64,000 nucleotides of DNA, taken from assembly GCF_963675165.1 (NCBI RefSeq), contig NC_087377.1:15682198-15746197 (forward strand), written 5' to 3'. This DNA is from Halichondria panicea. Its lineage: Eukaryota > Porifera > Demospongiae > Suberitida > Halichondriidae. Made by a program: the position numbers and the translations under genes. Below the pieces are notes generated by a model, which saw nothing but the letters and a program-made list of their open reading frames with translations, was not told where the DNA came from and made no database searches. Below, one piece after another: positions 12,458 through 24,853 of this stretch (position 1 is the stretch's first letter; every line of letters starts with the position of its first letter).

Positions 12458-12865
12458 AACACTGACTCAGGACGAGGAGGACTTTGACAAGTTCCTGGAG
12501 AGTGCCAAAGCTCAGCAGCTCTCATTCTTCACAAAAGGTATCACTCTAACTGACTCTTACGATTATTCTAGTATTCATAATGTAAGTACGTACATATTGT
12601 ATACCAGTACATGTGTTGTGTGTGGTGTCCCTTTATCATAGTTATAGCTACTGTTATCATGTGATTTCCTCACCCCTTACTAAATTCCTAAGCCCTCAAA
12701 CTTCCACTCAGTATGACTATGACCATGTGACTCTTTAACCCCTCAGTTCCCGAGCCCCACCCCTCACTGTCCGACTCAGAAGAGAAGATAGACTTTGTAT
12801 TCTGGGAGAAAGCGTCCACCCTACCCGAGGACAAGACCCCAACCAAGGACCTGAACTTGTTATGA
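12458..12865 (+). CDS. Gene X (copy A), 3' exons of a small acidic protein
   Basis: Two exons are well defined. Exon 12458-12537 encodes TLTQDEEDFDKFLESAKAQQ, and 12747-12865 encodes a tail with PEPHPSLSDSEEKIDF and the C-terminus KDLNLL. Phases match (2 into the first, 1 between them). The USF-like candidate first exon at 7779-7825 ends in phase 2 and would splice to 12458 to give an intact 81-residue protein, which would place the USF-like exons inside a gene X intron. A second fragment of that exon end (CTTCATCAAGAACAAG) lies at 12155-12170. The family is not recognised. This is the only copy with both exons in matching phase. Confidence 0.5.
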
Positions 12866-13003
12866 GACTGTTAAATATTATTTTGTCTGTTTTTGTACTA
12901 TTTTCTGGCAATGTAATTATGTATGTACCACTTCATGTCATCATAATAACTATAATTATATGCGATAAAATTCTGTTGCAACTTAATATTCTCTTACCAG
13001 CTA

Positions 13004-13121
13004 TACCGTGCAAATATTTAAGGCATGGCTTCTGGTGAGCAGTCATTCCGCGAACATTGTGCAACGAAAAGAGGCCTATCTACAAAATATAAATTCCTCA
13101 AAAATTTCGCGCTATACGGTA
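13004..13121. mobile_element. Short inverted-repeat element between converging genes
   Basis: About 118 bp bounded by TACCGTGCAAATATTTAAGGC and an inverted counterpart ending in TTTCGCGCTATACGGTA. It sits between the gene X stop and the Kelch stop. The same insertion occurs at about 18895-19014 and 38812-38932 but not before the Kelch exons at 48.1, 56.7 and 63.6 kb, so it marks two lineages of units. Confidence 0.55.
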
Positions 13122-13234
13122 TTTAGCACTTATAGATCAACAGTTCGAATAAAAATAAACGAAATATGTAAACTTAATTAGAAAACTTTTTTCAAAAAGA
13201 TTGTTAACAATGCACAACATATTACAATAACTAA

Positions 13235-16045
13235 TTAATCGCTTATACAAAAGAAATCAACTGTTTGAACAAAATTACCAACTGGTTTTGTCTGTCCTCC
13301 GGCTACAATGATCTCTCCACTAGGAAGTACTGAGCATGTGCAGTGGTATCGTGCAGTAGGCAGGTCTCCCACTTTCACCCACCTCCTGGCTGTGTCAGGC
13401 TGGTAGAGGTGGATCGATGAACTTGGGTTGGCTCTGTCGTCTCGTCCACCAACGGCTAATAGTGACCTCCCAATACTGAGAGGAGCTGACCAGAAGAGTG
13501 GAACTTCCTGTAAGGTCTGCCAGAGAGTGGGTGTGTCAAGGTTGGAAAGGGCCTTTGCAATGAGTTCATTGAGGTCGACGTGGTGCACTGTCTTGGTTAC
13601 AGTGTGATCGTACCCTCCCATTAGGTAGAGGATGTTTCCTATGAGAGTAGATTTCAGTACTGATCGTGGGTTAGGTAGTGACTGAGCAATGTACCATCTT
13701 CTTGATGCCACGTCCAACACCTCCACAGAAGAGGTACGTCCTTTATCACCACGCCCACCAGCTACAATAATGTGGTTGTTGAAGGAGACAGCTGTTGAGG
13801 AATCACGAGCAATGTTCATTGGTGGGTACGGGTGAGTCCATCTCCCTGATTCAAACACTGCAAGCTGATTGGTGCGTTTGTTGTTTCTTGAATCAATTCC
13901 TCCCACTAGCACTAGTCGATTAGCGAGTGATGTCATAGCGAAGTACCTGGCAGTGTACTCTGGTAGTTTGGTCCATTGATCTTGCTCGAGCTTCATCACT
14001 GTACACCTGTCACGATCATTGTCTGCATCACCTCCACCAACATACACCGTGTCACCGATAACAACACTCTGTACCGTGGAACCCATCTTGATTGGCATGT
14101 CTTTTCCTCTTCTCCATTTCAGAGTGAGTGGAGGTCTCAACTCTCTGGGAGGGGGACCCTGAATAATGAATGAGTGTAATTAGGATAGTGTCTACTAACA
14201 AGCGAGTGTTACTTGCAGCAATAATTGCATGCACACTAAATCACTTTCTCTAATTAGCTTAAGAGGCCACGCCCACCAGTCTAATAGAATGTACAGTACG
14301 ATTATAAGAGATCAAAGCTTCTACTATAGCTCTGCAATGATATAATGGTGCATTTTGTCTCACCTGTCTCTGCTGTTGAATGATGGCGTCTCTCCTGACC
14401 AGCTCAGCATCTTTGTGCTCCCTGTGAGCCTGTACAGGGGAACGTTAGTGGAAATCTTTGGATTAAACACAGACGTGAATATCATTAGTGGAAAACTACA
14501 ACAGAACGAGAACAAACAACAATTTTTGCTAAAGGAAGTACATAATTATAGGCACACTCAAACGGATGTGTAGTTACGGCTTAACACATGAGACAGCATC
14601 CATGCATGTGAAGGTACAATACTATTGTTGCTGTGGGAATCTCATTATCACACTACATGTACGCACCTTCTTGACTGGTTGAGTGTCCTTTGACTCCCTC
14701 TTTGTTGCCTCCACTGAACCAGAACCTCTCGTCAAGTAAGCATCTAGAAAATTGATACCAACATTAATAAAGACAAATGTGATTTTTTTTGTTAGGGTTA
14801 TAGTTATAGGGTTAGCGGAATTGTAAAACACATAATTATAATTAACTCACAGATGTCCCTGGCAGACGGTCTCCTCCTCATGTCTTCTTGCAAACAACTG
14901 TCGATAAGCTTCCTCAACCTGTGTGTGTGAGGGATCTGGGCAACATGGAATGATCGATCCTTGGCTGATTTGATCGTCTCCAGCTTGCAAACAATCTGTA
15001 CCATAATCACCCCATAGGAAAACACATCCAGGCTGCTATCGTACTTCTCCTCTTCCAATCGAATAGCCTCGAGAGGTAGATACCCCATACGGTGACCAAT
15101 GGCTGTGAGGGTGTGGCTAAGCTTGGAGGGATCGTATAGCCGTGACATGCCAAAGTCGGAAATCTTTGCAACAGGCACTGGTCGTGTTAGCTTCAGCAAG
15201 ACGTTATCGCCACAGAGGTCACGGTGGATAATCTGCTTGCTGTGAATGTAGGCCAGACCACAAGCCATGTCTTTGGAAAGGCTAATTTCACATTCGCTAG
15301 TGAGGGACTCTTCATCAAGGCTAGAAAAATAGGATCTCAGACTGCAATCCATCAGCTCAACAACGAGGATTGTACTACCTGATTTGGGGTGCTTGGCAGT
15401 CGACAAAAACTGAACAACGTTTGGGTGCTGGAATGACTTAAGAAAATCACTTTCACGATCAATTGCATCGCTAGCTTCTTCGTCTTTGCCGACTGGAATA
15501 CTTGCCTGCATCTCCATAGCATCGTGAAGCAGCACTTTGACTGCACATATCTCGCCCCTGTAGCTGCCTTTGAAGACGGCTCCAAATGCACCTTTACCGA
15601 GAGGTTCGTCTAGGAAAACAGTCAAATCATCGTTGATCAACTGGTGATCTAAAAAATATTGTGTGCATGAGGTTGAAAGATAACGTATTAACATGTATAA
15701 TCATGTATTAATGTGCCATTGGTACTTACCCTGTAATTTTATTCTTTTAGGATTGCTTGCACTAGGATGATCTTTCTCGATGGTCTTGGCTATGTGAACG
15801 TGGCCCACAGTAGGACTTGACAAAGCTTTGACAACATCTTCCCAGCTTCTCTTACCACAGTTCAGCCATTCTTTCAAACCCTCCCTATAGCAGTCATCAG
15901 GATCATCTCGCCATTTCGTACCAATGCTGTCGATTGTCTCGGAGGGTATTTTAAGAACCAGCAAGAAGTTTCGCCACTTGATTCGAGCATCAAACGTAGC
16001 TATGTATAGATCTCCTAGATCTGCTATTGTGAGATAGTCAGACAT
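13235..16045 (-). CDS. Death-kinase-coil-Kelch protein, 726 aa
   Basis: Exons in transcription order: 15730-16045, 14851-15648, 14667-14743, 14364-14429 and 13235-14158. They total 2181 nt and form one open frame. Residues about 1-95 are a Death domain (MSDYLTIADLGDLY to AKTIEKDH, with the helix motif KRSWEDVVKALS). Residues about 120-370 are a kinase with GKGAFG, CAVKVL, HRDLCGDN and DFGM, so the catalytic residues are kept. HRDL is followed by C rather than K and resembles tyrosine-kinase-like kinases. Short linker and coiled-coil exons follow, then a six-blade Kelch propeller to the C-terminus. No signal peptide or membrane segment is present, so a cytoplasmic location is predicted. A splice acceptor 5 nt before the ATG suggests a 5' non-coding exon. 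It is divergent from USF-like copy B and converges with gene X of unit 1. Confidence 0.82.
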
Positions 16046-16496
16046 CTTCTCTGTAGAGAGTGGAATAAGATAAACAATGAATGTATAATATAAATTATAT
16101 ATTATGTCAGAATTAGCGTGTGCAAATTATATCATGCCATCTAAATCATGTACATGCAGTAAACAGTGCTGTCTGCACTCACTGATAATAATCCAGAGGC
16201 TCTGTACAGTACAGTATCTTCACAGCATGATACAGAAATACAGAAAAACAGCAACTAACAAGATACGCCCTCTTTCTCTGCAGAATAAACAATAATCTGT
16301 CACGTGCAATATATAACACGTACAATGCTAAACCACGTGTAGCCTCGATCCAAGGTGAAGGAGGCTTAACCACGTGTGGTGCTTCCACAAAAGAAAAGAA
16401 AAAGAAATTGTGTAGTCAGTCAAAAATTGTGCAGTCAGTTTTGAAGCTCTGAGCAAGTGGTCAAACTATTTGTCTGTATTGGTGGAGGTTGAAGAC
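16046..16496. promoter_or_regulatory. Divergent promoter region of unit 2, three CACGTG E-boxes
   Basis: About 450 bp separate the Death-kinase ATG from the ATG of the USF-like copy on the other strand. CACGTG occurs at 16301-16306, 16334-16339 and 16371-16376. The conserved block 16190-16500 also contains the segment GAAGCTCTGAGCAAGTGGTC that precedes every USF-like first exon. Regulation by an E-box factor is inferred, not shown. Confidence 0.55.
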
Positions 16497-18400
16497 ATGA
16501 GTCCATGGACAGGGACTACTGAGGAACCTTCATCAAGAACATTAACAAGGTACAGTTATTCATAAATATTAAATTACAAAACGAGAGGTCATTTCTTTTG
16601 GAGGTTGAGAAAAATTCCTGGTGTCACATATTTAGAGGGTCGCATCTAATTGGAGGTTACTCTACTATCCTCGATTATAGGATGCTTAAAATTATATTGT
16701 TTCTAGCGGCCTGGAATCGAGGCCGTGGTTTGACCTCTATTATATTTAGGACGCGACATAAAAAAAAAATTGTCACACGCAGCAGTTGCTACTTTTAGAG
16801 GTCAGAATATTACCTAAGATCGAGGGTGTCGCATATTTGGAGGGTGGCCTTAAATTGAACAAGTACAGTACTTGTGTATAATGTGTAGTTGGTTATAATG
16901 TGGGCCCTAACTTTGGCCTTGTGCATGATACCCAGGTAACACACACACACAGTTCACACCAAGTAATATACAAAAACTAGCGCTTAAAAACGCTTTTTTA
17001 AAGGTATTATCCGGCTTCTAAGACGTTTCGTTTTCGTATTATTTTCGCTTTCGTATTACATGGTTAGAATTTGCATGATGGTAACTACCTCCCAAATAAC
17101 GAACACACACACACACACACACACTTGTTGTTCCTGCCCACTCACACAGGAGGTCCACACGCTAACTAGCGATGATGGTTTGCCCTCTGACATGACCTCT
17201 GAGGATGGCTCCACCCTCAACGCTATAGGCCACGCCCTCATCCAAATGCAGCATGGTGGGCAGACCACCCCCTTTCAGAGTCTGGCCAAAAATTAATGGT
17301 GAATAAAGAAGGCCAAATTTATCAGTGTGACGATTGCTTTTTTGCCAAATCCAGAAGTTATAGTCCTCGATAAGTTATCCAAGTGCTTGTACATACTAAT
17401 TACATGTAGAACCATGAGTATTATTGCTAATGTTTGAGGTTTCTTGGAAGTGGTGTTGAGTTTTTACTATGTTGTTGTGTGTGTTCAGGTCCTCTGTATG
17501 TGATGATCCCACCATCCAGTAGTGCTGAGATACTGCATGCAATGGGTCGACCTATAGCACCCAAGATGAGCGGGATATCAACTATGGATTATCACACGGC
17601 CGACCCCATCGTTCAAATGCAGTTGTGAGTACACAGTTCATGTTAGGGAAAGCATCATTCTTGCTACATACCGTATTACTAGAATATTTTGCTGTTGGTG
17701 AAAAACCTTTACCAATCAGCAACAAAGTTAATCCTTTGCGATTGTGCTAACTATTGCGTTCTGGCAATAATCGTGTGTATTTATAGTCATACTTTAGGTT
17801 TTGCGATTTTATTGTTGCGAATTGATCAACCCTCGCAAAATGTGCATATGCTCGTAAAACATTTTAGTAATACGGTAACTGTGAGGAGTGTTGTTATTAT
17901 GGTGGTTGGTTTGCAGGTCTGGGGATATGGCTGCCAACAGGGAAGCTCAGAGGAAGGCTACACACAATGAAGGTGCTGCAAATTCAATACTGAAAGTTAT
18001 AGTGAACAACAGATGTACATGTACTTACGTGGTCATAATCAAATAGAAGCATTTCCCACAAAGTACAGTTACGAAACTTTAACATCGAATTTGCCACTTC
18101 TAAAACATTATTTGTTGTATGGAGGCTATCCATCCATGCTGTAACGTCTTAATAATTAAGTATGCCTTGACTGTACAGTAGGTGTACGTGTGTGTGTGAG
18201 GTCAAGGTTCATTCATTTTGCCAATTGGCTCAGCTTCATTGTACATGCCCTAAACACGATAATTACCAGTTGTTGTTGTTCTTCCCACGCCCAGTTGAGC
18301 GTTGGGACAGGATCAACGAGCTCATCAAGGTACTGGCTCAGATAGTGCCTGCTTGTCAGAAGAAAGACGCAACTACTGCTTCCATTGTTTTGGTTACTCG
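16497..18400 (+). pseudogene. USF-like factor, copy B, truncated in the basic region
   Basis: Recognisable exons: 16497-16549 (candidate first exon), 17150-17298, 17489-17624, 17917-17972 and 18295 to about 18390. Exon 17150-17298 has lost about 37 nt before its end and keeps the frame-shifting extra bases. The basic region reads VERWDRIN, with the arginine run deleted. After KKDATTASIV the sequence jumps into the intron of gene X (about 18390-18420), so helix 2, zipper, tail and the gene X exon TLTQDEED are all missing. This is a decayed copy. Confidence 0.7.
17669..17877. mobile_element. Short inverted-repeat element in a USF-like intron (copy B)
   Basis: TACCGTATTACTAGAATATT and the inverse ending TTTTAGTAATACGGTA bound about 209 bp. 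This copy has no nested element beside it and so serves as the empty site for the insertion at 8973-10405. Confidence 0.65.
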
Positions 18401-18641
18401 AAAAACCAAGTGCGTAGATATTACGATTATTCTATTATTCATAATGTAAGTACGTACATATTGTATACCAGTACATGTGTTGTGTGTGGTGTCCCTTTTA
18501 TCATAGTTGAGCCATTTTGCATTTAGCCAGTATAAATTATAGCTACTGTTATCATGTGATTTCCTCACCCCTTACTTCCTAAGCCCTCAAACTTCCACTC
18601 ATGCAGTATGACTATGATCATGTGACTCTTTAACCCCTCAG

Positions 18642-18761
18642 TTCCCGAGCCCCACCCCTCACTGGTCTGTCTCGGAAGAGGAGATAGACTTTGTATTCTG
18701 GGAGAAGGCGTCCACCCTACCCGAGGACAAGACCCCAACCAAGGACCTGAACTTGTTATGA
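18642..18761 (+). pseudogene. Gene X terminal exon, copy B, one-base frameshift
   Basis: It matches the terminal exon of gene X (119 nt in copies A, C, D, E and the last one), but is 120 nt because of one extra G in CACTGGTCTGTCTCGG. The upstream exon is deleted. Translation into the conserved KDLNLL end is therefore broken. Confidence 0.6.
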
Positions 18762-18894
18762 GACTGTTAAATATTATTTTGTCTGTTTTTGTACTATTTT
18801 CTGGCAATGTAATTATGTATGTACCACTTCATGTCATCATAATAACTTTATATGCGATAAAATTCTGTTGCAACTTAATTTTCTCTTACCTGCT

Positions 18895-19014
18895 TATAAC
18901 GTGCAAATATTTAAGGCGTGGCTTCCGGTAAGCAGTCATTCCGCGAACATTGTGCAACGAAAAGAGGCCTATCCACAAAATATAAATGCCTCAAAAATTT
19001 CGCGCTATACGGTA
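18895..19014. mobile_element. Short inverted-repeat element between converging genes (unit 2/3 boundary)
   Basis: This is the counterpart of the element at 13004-13121, at the same place before the Kelch stop, ending CGCGCTATACGGTA. Confidence 0.5.
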
Positions 19015-19127
19015 TTTAGCACTTATAGGTCAACAGTTCGAATAAAAATAAACGAAATATGCGAACTTAATTAGAAAACTTTTTTCAAAAAGATTGTTAA
19101 CAATGCACAACATATTACAATAACTAA

Positions 19128-22100
19128 TTAATCGCTTATACAAAAGAAATCAACTGTTTTAACACAATTACCTATTACTAGTACAAATAGTTTTGTCTGT
19201 CCTCCGGATACAATGACCTCTCCACTAGGAAGTACTGAGCATGTGCAGTTGTATCGTGCAGTAGGCAGGTATCCCACTTTCACCCACCTCCTGGTGTCAG
19301 GCTGGTAGAGGTGGATCGATGAACTTGGGTTGCCTCTGTCGTCCCGTCCACCAACGGCTAATAGTGACCTCCCAATACTGAGAGGAGCTGACCACATGAG
19401 TGGTACTTCCTGTAAGGTCTGCCAGAGAGTGGGTGTGTCCAGGTTGGAAAGGGCCTTTGCAATGAGTTCATTGAGGTCGACGTGGTGCACTGTCTTGGTT
19501 GCCCTAGTGTCATCGAACTCTCCCATTAGGTAGAGGGTGTTTCCTATGAGAGTTGATTTCAGTGATGATCGTGGGTTAGGTAGTGACTGAGCAATGTACC
19601 ATCTTCTTGATGCCACGTCCAACACCTCCACAGAGGAGAGGGTACGTTCTTTATCATCATGCCCACCAGCTACAATGATGTAGTTGTTGAAGGAGACAGC
19701 TGTTGAGGAATGGTGAGCAATGTTCATTGGTGGGTACGGGTGAGTCCATTCCCCTGATTCAAACACTGCAAGCTGATTGATGCGTTTTTTGTTTCTTGGA
19801 TCCTGTCCTCCCACCAGCACTAGTCGATTAGCGAGTGATGTCATAGCGAACCACTGAGCAGTGTACTCTGGTAGTTTGGTCCATTGATCTTGCTCGAGCT
19901 TCATCACTGTACACATGCCACGATCATTGTATGCAAACCCTCCACCAACATACACCGTGTCACCGATAACAACACTCTGTACCGAGTAGCCCATCTTGAT
20001 TGGCATATCTTTTCCTCTTCTCCATTTCAGAGTGAGTGGAGGTCTCAACTCTCTGGGAGGGGGACCCTGAATAATGAATGAGTGTAATTAGGATAGTGTC
20101 TACTAACAAGCGAGTGTTACTTGTAGCAATAATTGCATGCACACTAAATCACTTTCTCTAATTAGCTTAAGAGGCCACGCCCACCAGTCTAATAGAATGT
20201 ACAGTACGATTATAAGAGATCAAAGCTTCTACTATAGCTCTGCAATAATATAATGGTGCATTTTGTCTCACCAGTCTCTGCTGTTGAATGATGGCGTCTC
20301 TCCTGACCAGCTCAGCATCTCTGTTGGTGGATATCTAAAACACAGACATGAATATCATTAGTGGAAATTCTACAACAAAACGAGACAATTTCCGCTAAAG
20401 GAAGTACATAATTATAGGCACACTCAAACGGATGTGTATTTAGCAGCTTAGCTTGATTTATACAATAGCATCAATTGTTGAGGTATAATACTATTGTTGG
20501 AATCTCATCGACACACTTAGCTACATGTACGCAAACAAATATCATTATTGTAGTATAATACTAGCGTATAAGAGTGTGTGCATTTGGTGACTACTATAAT
20601 ACCTGTAAGAGAGCGGCCCTCTCAACTAGAGCAGCCTCTCTCTGGGAAATGAGATCAGCGATCCTTGACTCTTGTTCACTGAGTTGTCTGTCCTTGTCAG
20701 CAATCACACCATCTTTGGTGGCAGCATTAGCACGGACACTATTCAATATCTGTATAAAGTGAAAAAAAGATTATCAACATGCTAGCTCGTTGAACAAAAT
20801 AGCTTATAATGAACAAAATAAACTGGTTCTGCTGACCTGTTGCTGTCTAGCAAGCTGAGTATCTTTGTCCGCTATTTCCTCATCTTTTTGAACAAGTAGC
20901 CCATCTTTTTGTACCAGAAGTCCGTCCTTTTCATCTAGTTGATCGTCTTTTTGTGCCAGTAGTGCAACGCTCTGTTCGAGTTGGTTGTCTTTTTGCACTA
21001 GAAGTACATCTTTCTCAGTAAGTTGCTCATCTTTCCTCTCCAGTATCCTGTCCTTCTGGACCACCTCTCTCTGAGAACAGAGTACAGCATGCAGTGTCAG
21101 ACCCTTGCACCCACTAGCTCACTGGACTGGACTCACCTGTAGAGCCTCTATCCTCTTCTCCTTTGCCCTGAGGGTCCTGGCAGTCTTCACTCGCCCAATG
21201 TCCAGCTGGAGCAGTCCTCCGTCCATCTCCCTCCCCACCTCCTCCAGAGACGAGAGGAGCTCAGCGGTGGTCGGTCTTCTCTCTGGGGTGTTGGCCAGAC
21301 ACTCCCTCACCAGACCAAACAGAGGGTGCTCACGTCCACCCGCCAGACTCCTCTCAAGGAGAGCCGTGTAGGGACCTCGACGCTCAAACTCTGAGCGAGC
21401 CAGGAGGTGGTCTGGGTTGTTGGGGTCGCTGTACGTGGGGGCAAGGAGATCTCCTGGAAACACCTAGTCCAATGACACGAGTGGAAGAACATGTGAATAC
21501 TGACTGTCATGATTGTTTTTATGTATGTCTGTATGTATGGAGAAAACGAGTGCACGTATTATTATTCACAATCATACATACAAAATGCATTTGCTGAAGG
21601 TCAACAATATTAAAGGGGGATCTCCCCAACACATACAACCACAATACTTATAAGGTAATTCACTGCATGAATGGTCACCAGGAATCTAACCTATGAATAT
21701 CATTAACTACACACATACTTGTGTGAGTGCAAATAATTGCAGCACTCCGAAAGAGAAGACGTCCAGACTGGGTCCGTACACACTGTGGCCTCTGTCAGAG
21801 AGGGCCTCGGGCGGCATGTACACCAGTGTCCCAGGAAACCTCGTCAGAGTCCTGGCCAGTCGACCAGGCTCCAGATTCACGATACGAGAGTTACCAAAGT
21901 CGGTGATCTTGGCTCTCAGAGATGCCGTCAGTAGGACGTTCCTGGAAGTGAGGTCACGATGGACCACGGACTCACGATGCAGGTGGAGCAGCCCTCGAGC
22001 CACACAGACCAGAATGTACTGGGTGACAGAGAGGGGGATGTTGGGCGTGGACTCCAGGAGATCGTCCAGACTTGAGTCCAGTCTCTCCATGACCAGGAGG

Positions 22101-22481
22101 GGCAGTCGAGAGCCAGTCACGAAACACAGCCCAATGAACTGGGTGATGTTGGGGTGACGGATGCGAGCCATGAGTCGACACTCTCGGCGGTAGTTCCCAG
22201 CTAGGTTGGCCACTCCACCACGCTCGTCCGTCTCCAGGAGAACCTCGTGGATCTTCTTGGCTGCATACACCTCACCATTGATCATCACCTGTGCATGGAG
22301 GCAGTCACACTTGAATAGCTAGCAGATACACGAGAGACAGTGCACAGAAACAGAGCATGCAGTGACTGACCTCTTGAACAGAGCCATAGGAGCCAGTTCC
22401 TAGAACTCTCTCCTCTCCAAAGTGCTCCACATTCTCCAGCACAAACTCCCTCAAGTCAGCATCATCTCGCAAAGAAAACAT
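19128..22481 (-). CDS. Tyrosine-kinase-like kinase with long coiled coil and Kelch propeller, 796 aa
   Basis: Exons in transcription order: 22371-22481, 21719-22288, 21137-21463, 20837-21070, 20603-20749, 20272-20334 and 19128-20066. They total 2391 nt with all internal introns in phase 0. The kinase spans about residues 22-300: GTGSYGSV loop, AAKKI lysine, RREC helix-C glutamate, HRDLTSRN, DFGNSR and MPPEAL. A coiled coil of about 150 residues follows, with a repeated KDxxL heptad-like pattern (LLVQKDGLLVQKD), then the short AELVRRDAIIQQQ coil and a six-blade Kelch propeller. There is no Death domain or membrane segment. The kinase half is unrelated in detail to that of the neighbouring units, whereas the coil and Kelch exons are clear paralogues. 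It is nearly identical to 56655-59987 outside the Kelch exon. Confidence 0.85.
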
Positions 22482-22539
22482 TGGTAGTTAAGTTAAGTTG
22501 ACTCAGCTAGCTAGCTACAAGATACGCGTAAGTGGCTAA

Positions 22540-22956
22540 CTAGTTGGGCGTGGCCCCACCCTGGACGCGAACGTAGGGTTGGGCACCACTGCAATGTCAG
22601 GTTTGTTCCACCGGCACTTATCTTTAGGGTGTGGCTAAGCATGAATACGATTAATTCCAAGTGGGCGGTAACCGCAAAGCTCAGTTAGAATGCTACTGCA
22701 GGAGTCATTTTTGCATACCACTAGCTCTAACTGACCTGGCGTGTTCCTGGATCAAGCTGGCTTGTCTACTATTGTTGCATTTTGATTTAACTAAAGAGAA
22801 TTACTAGTTACTGACTCGTTCATTAATGAGCCACTCCTTCACACTTGAACTCTGCAATCTGATTGGGCTGCAAATTTTTTGCAGCAGACACAAACCTGAC
22901 ATTGCAGTGGTGCCCAACCCTACGTTCGCGTCCAGGGTGGGGCCACGCCCAACTAG
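22540..22956. mobile_element. Inverted-repeat transposable element, 417 bp, 7-bp target duplication
   Basis: The ends CTAGTTGGGCGTGGCC and GGCCACGCCCAACTAG are inverse, and the inverted arms extend about 65 bp. TGGCTAA flanks both sides (22533-22539 and 22957-22963). The paralogous site upstream of the 56.7-kb gene (about 60130-60160, AAGTGGCTAACTATTGTCTC) is uninterrupted, giving a natural empty site. No open frame is present inside. Confidence 0.88.
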
Positions 22957-22963
22957 TGGCTAA

Positions 22964-24853
22964 CTAACTATTGTCTCAGTGTTAGGTCATAGATAGTAGA
23001 GGAAGTGGATTGTGAACGAGATCACGTGCGCTATAGATCATACATGAGAGCTGAGGTCTATCCGCGTTAGACCGCGAATTGACTAATTTTGAGCGGGCTA
23101 AAGACTTTTCAGAGTTTTACTCGGTTCTAAAGGTAAGAAACGACTATCTAAACGACTATCTAAGAGCTTTAATTTCAGTAGTAATCTATACTAACAATAT
23201 TTTGAGCGTTTTAAGTAATAAGATATACCTGTTGAGCTACAAGTTGGCTATGACTCACCATTTACCTGTTTTTAGCACTGTTTGGGGAGAATCTAGTTTC
23301 TGATACACTTTTAGAAGCTAGTAAGCATATTGGCTGTTTCCTTGACTTGAGCTTTAACAGGATAGCCCCTTTTTTTGATATATAAGCTTTTTGTTGTTCT
23401 CCAGTGTTGTGAAATAAGTCGAATGGGGTGCCTTCTTTGTGTGGGGTGTCCTGATCTGACCGTTCACAATTGAAAGTTTTAGTGTGCATTTTCTGATTCT
23501 TTTAGCTTTACTCTATGAGAATAGCTATTACATAGTAGTTGTACTAACTCGAAAGAATAATTTTGCCTCAATGAAAAAGTGTGAAAATGTCATGTTGCTC
23601 TTTTCCCACACAGGTGTGATTGTAAACAATGGGCATAGGAAGTCAGAAATTGCGTTTTTTTCAGCGATAGAAAAGCAAGAAGCAGCAGACATCCCCCGTC
23701 TGCTCTCATCAGCCTTTACCTGAGTCGACCAGCAACTCTTGAATCTCTCCACTTCTTGGTTGCCAAGTCAGTGTTGAACTAATTGCCGTCAAGAACGTGC
23801 TCACCATTGTCAAGCTACCAAGAGTTGATGTCATCGTCACCTCGTGTGTTCAGTGCCAGCTCATTTGGAATTTGTCAGTACGTTCTGAATACACCCTTAC
23901 ACCCCCTCTCTCAACTCATCACTCCAGTTCTTTACCAGCGTGCTGTGCTATTTTGATTGAGATACATCGATTCCCTGAACTTTTGTGATGAAAATCCTGG
24001 CCTTAAATGTTTAATTAGATTTGTGAAAGCATCACTCTTCTACACTTATTATAGTTGATCAGGTAAGTTCTCTCAAAAAATTGTTCACGAACCGTTACAC
24101 AAACGCAGAAGACCGGACTCTGACAACACATTCTGACTCATATCATTCATAATGTACGTGTATCTTTACAATGTCATGGCTTGTCTGCAGTTCATAATAA
24201 TGTTATATAGAATCTGATGATGAGTTGTCATGGATATTTTATATTGTATAATTGTAGCATGGACACATTTCCAGAGTAGAAAGAACCTACAAAAAAAAGA
24301 ATTTCAAAACTAAAAGCTTGCATACACACATAGCTCAGAGTCCCTACTTCCTTGATATGTCTTCACTAGCAGGAGGGCCCACAGAGGAGGCTGCAACCAT
24401 ACCCAGCAACACAGATCTATATACTTCTTGTCTACTTCCGGCCATTCTGCTCCTGCCAAGGGTGGCCGAAATAACGAGAGTCTACTGTAATTAACTATAG
24501 TTATATGTGATAAAATTCTGTTGCAACTTAATTTTGTCAACATGATAAGGAATTCGTTATAAACTCATCGCACAATTAAAGAGAAAATATATTTTCCATA
24601 CTGAACTAAAAAGAATACCCTCAAATAATATTGCGCCATACAACGCAGCTGTCGCTACTTTTATAAAGAGGTCAAAAAATTGCTGAAGCTCTGGGTGTCG
24701 CATATTTGGAGGGTCGCCTTAAATCGAGGTCTTACGGTAGTCTCATGTTCACATTACACACTGTGCATGGCAAATGACACTATCATTAGTAACATACAAA
24801 TCTTGAGTATAAGCAATAAAAATAATGAACAGTTTGTGCTATGCTAATAATAA
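22964..24853. other. Non-coding stretch between units, nothing recognised apart from repeat fragments
   Basis: A CACGTG E-box lies at 23023-23028, in sequence that would be about 120 bp from the kinase start without the inserted element. Open frames of 60-79 codons on both strands overlap one another and show no domain. A fragment at about 24640-24735 (GTCGCATATTTGGAGGGTCG, then CTTACGGTA) matches a repeat found in the first intron of every USF-like copy. Confidence 0.45.

Noticed and set aside
12458-12865. Gene X as a fragment of a centrosomal protein such as CEP162
   Set aside because: Only a short acidic EEDFDKF-type resemblance was seen, too weak to name a family.
23079-23989. Several 60-79-codon frames between 23.0 and 24.0 kb
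   Set aside because: Both strands are open at once, with no splice-compatible partners and no recognisable motif. Chance frames in AT-rich DNA are more likely.
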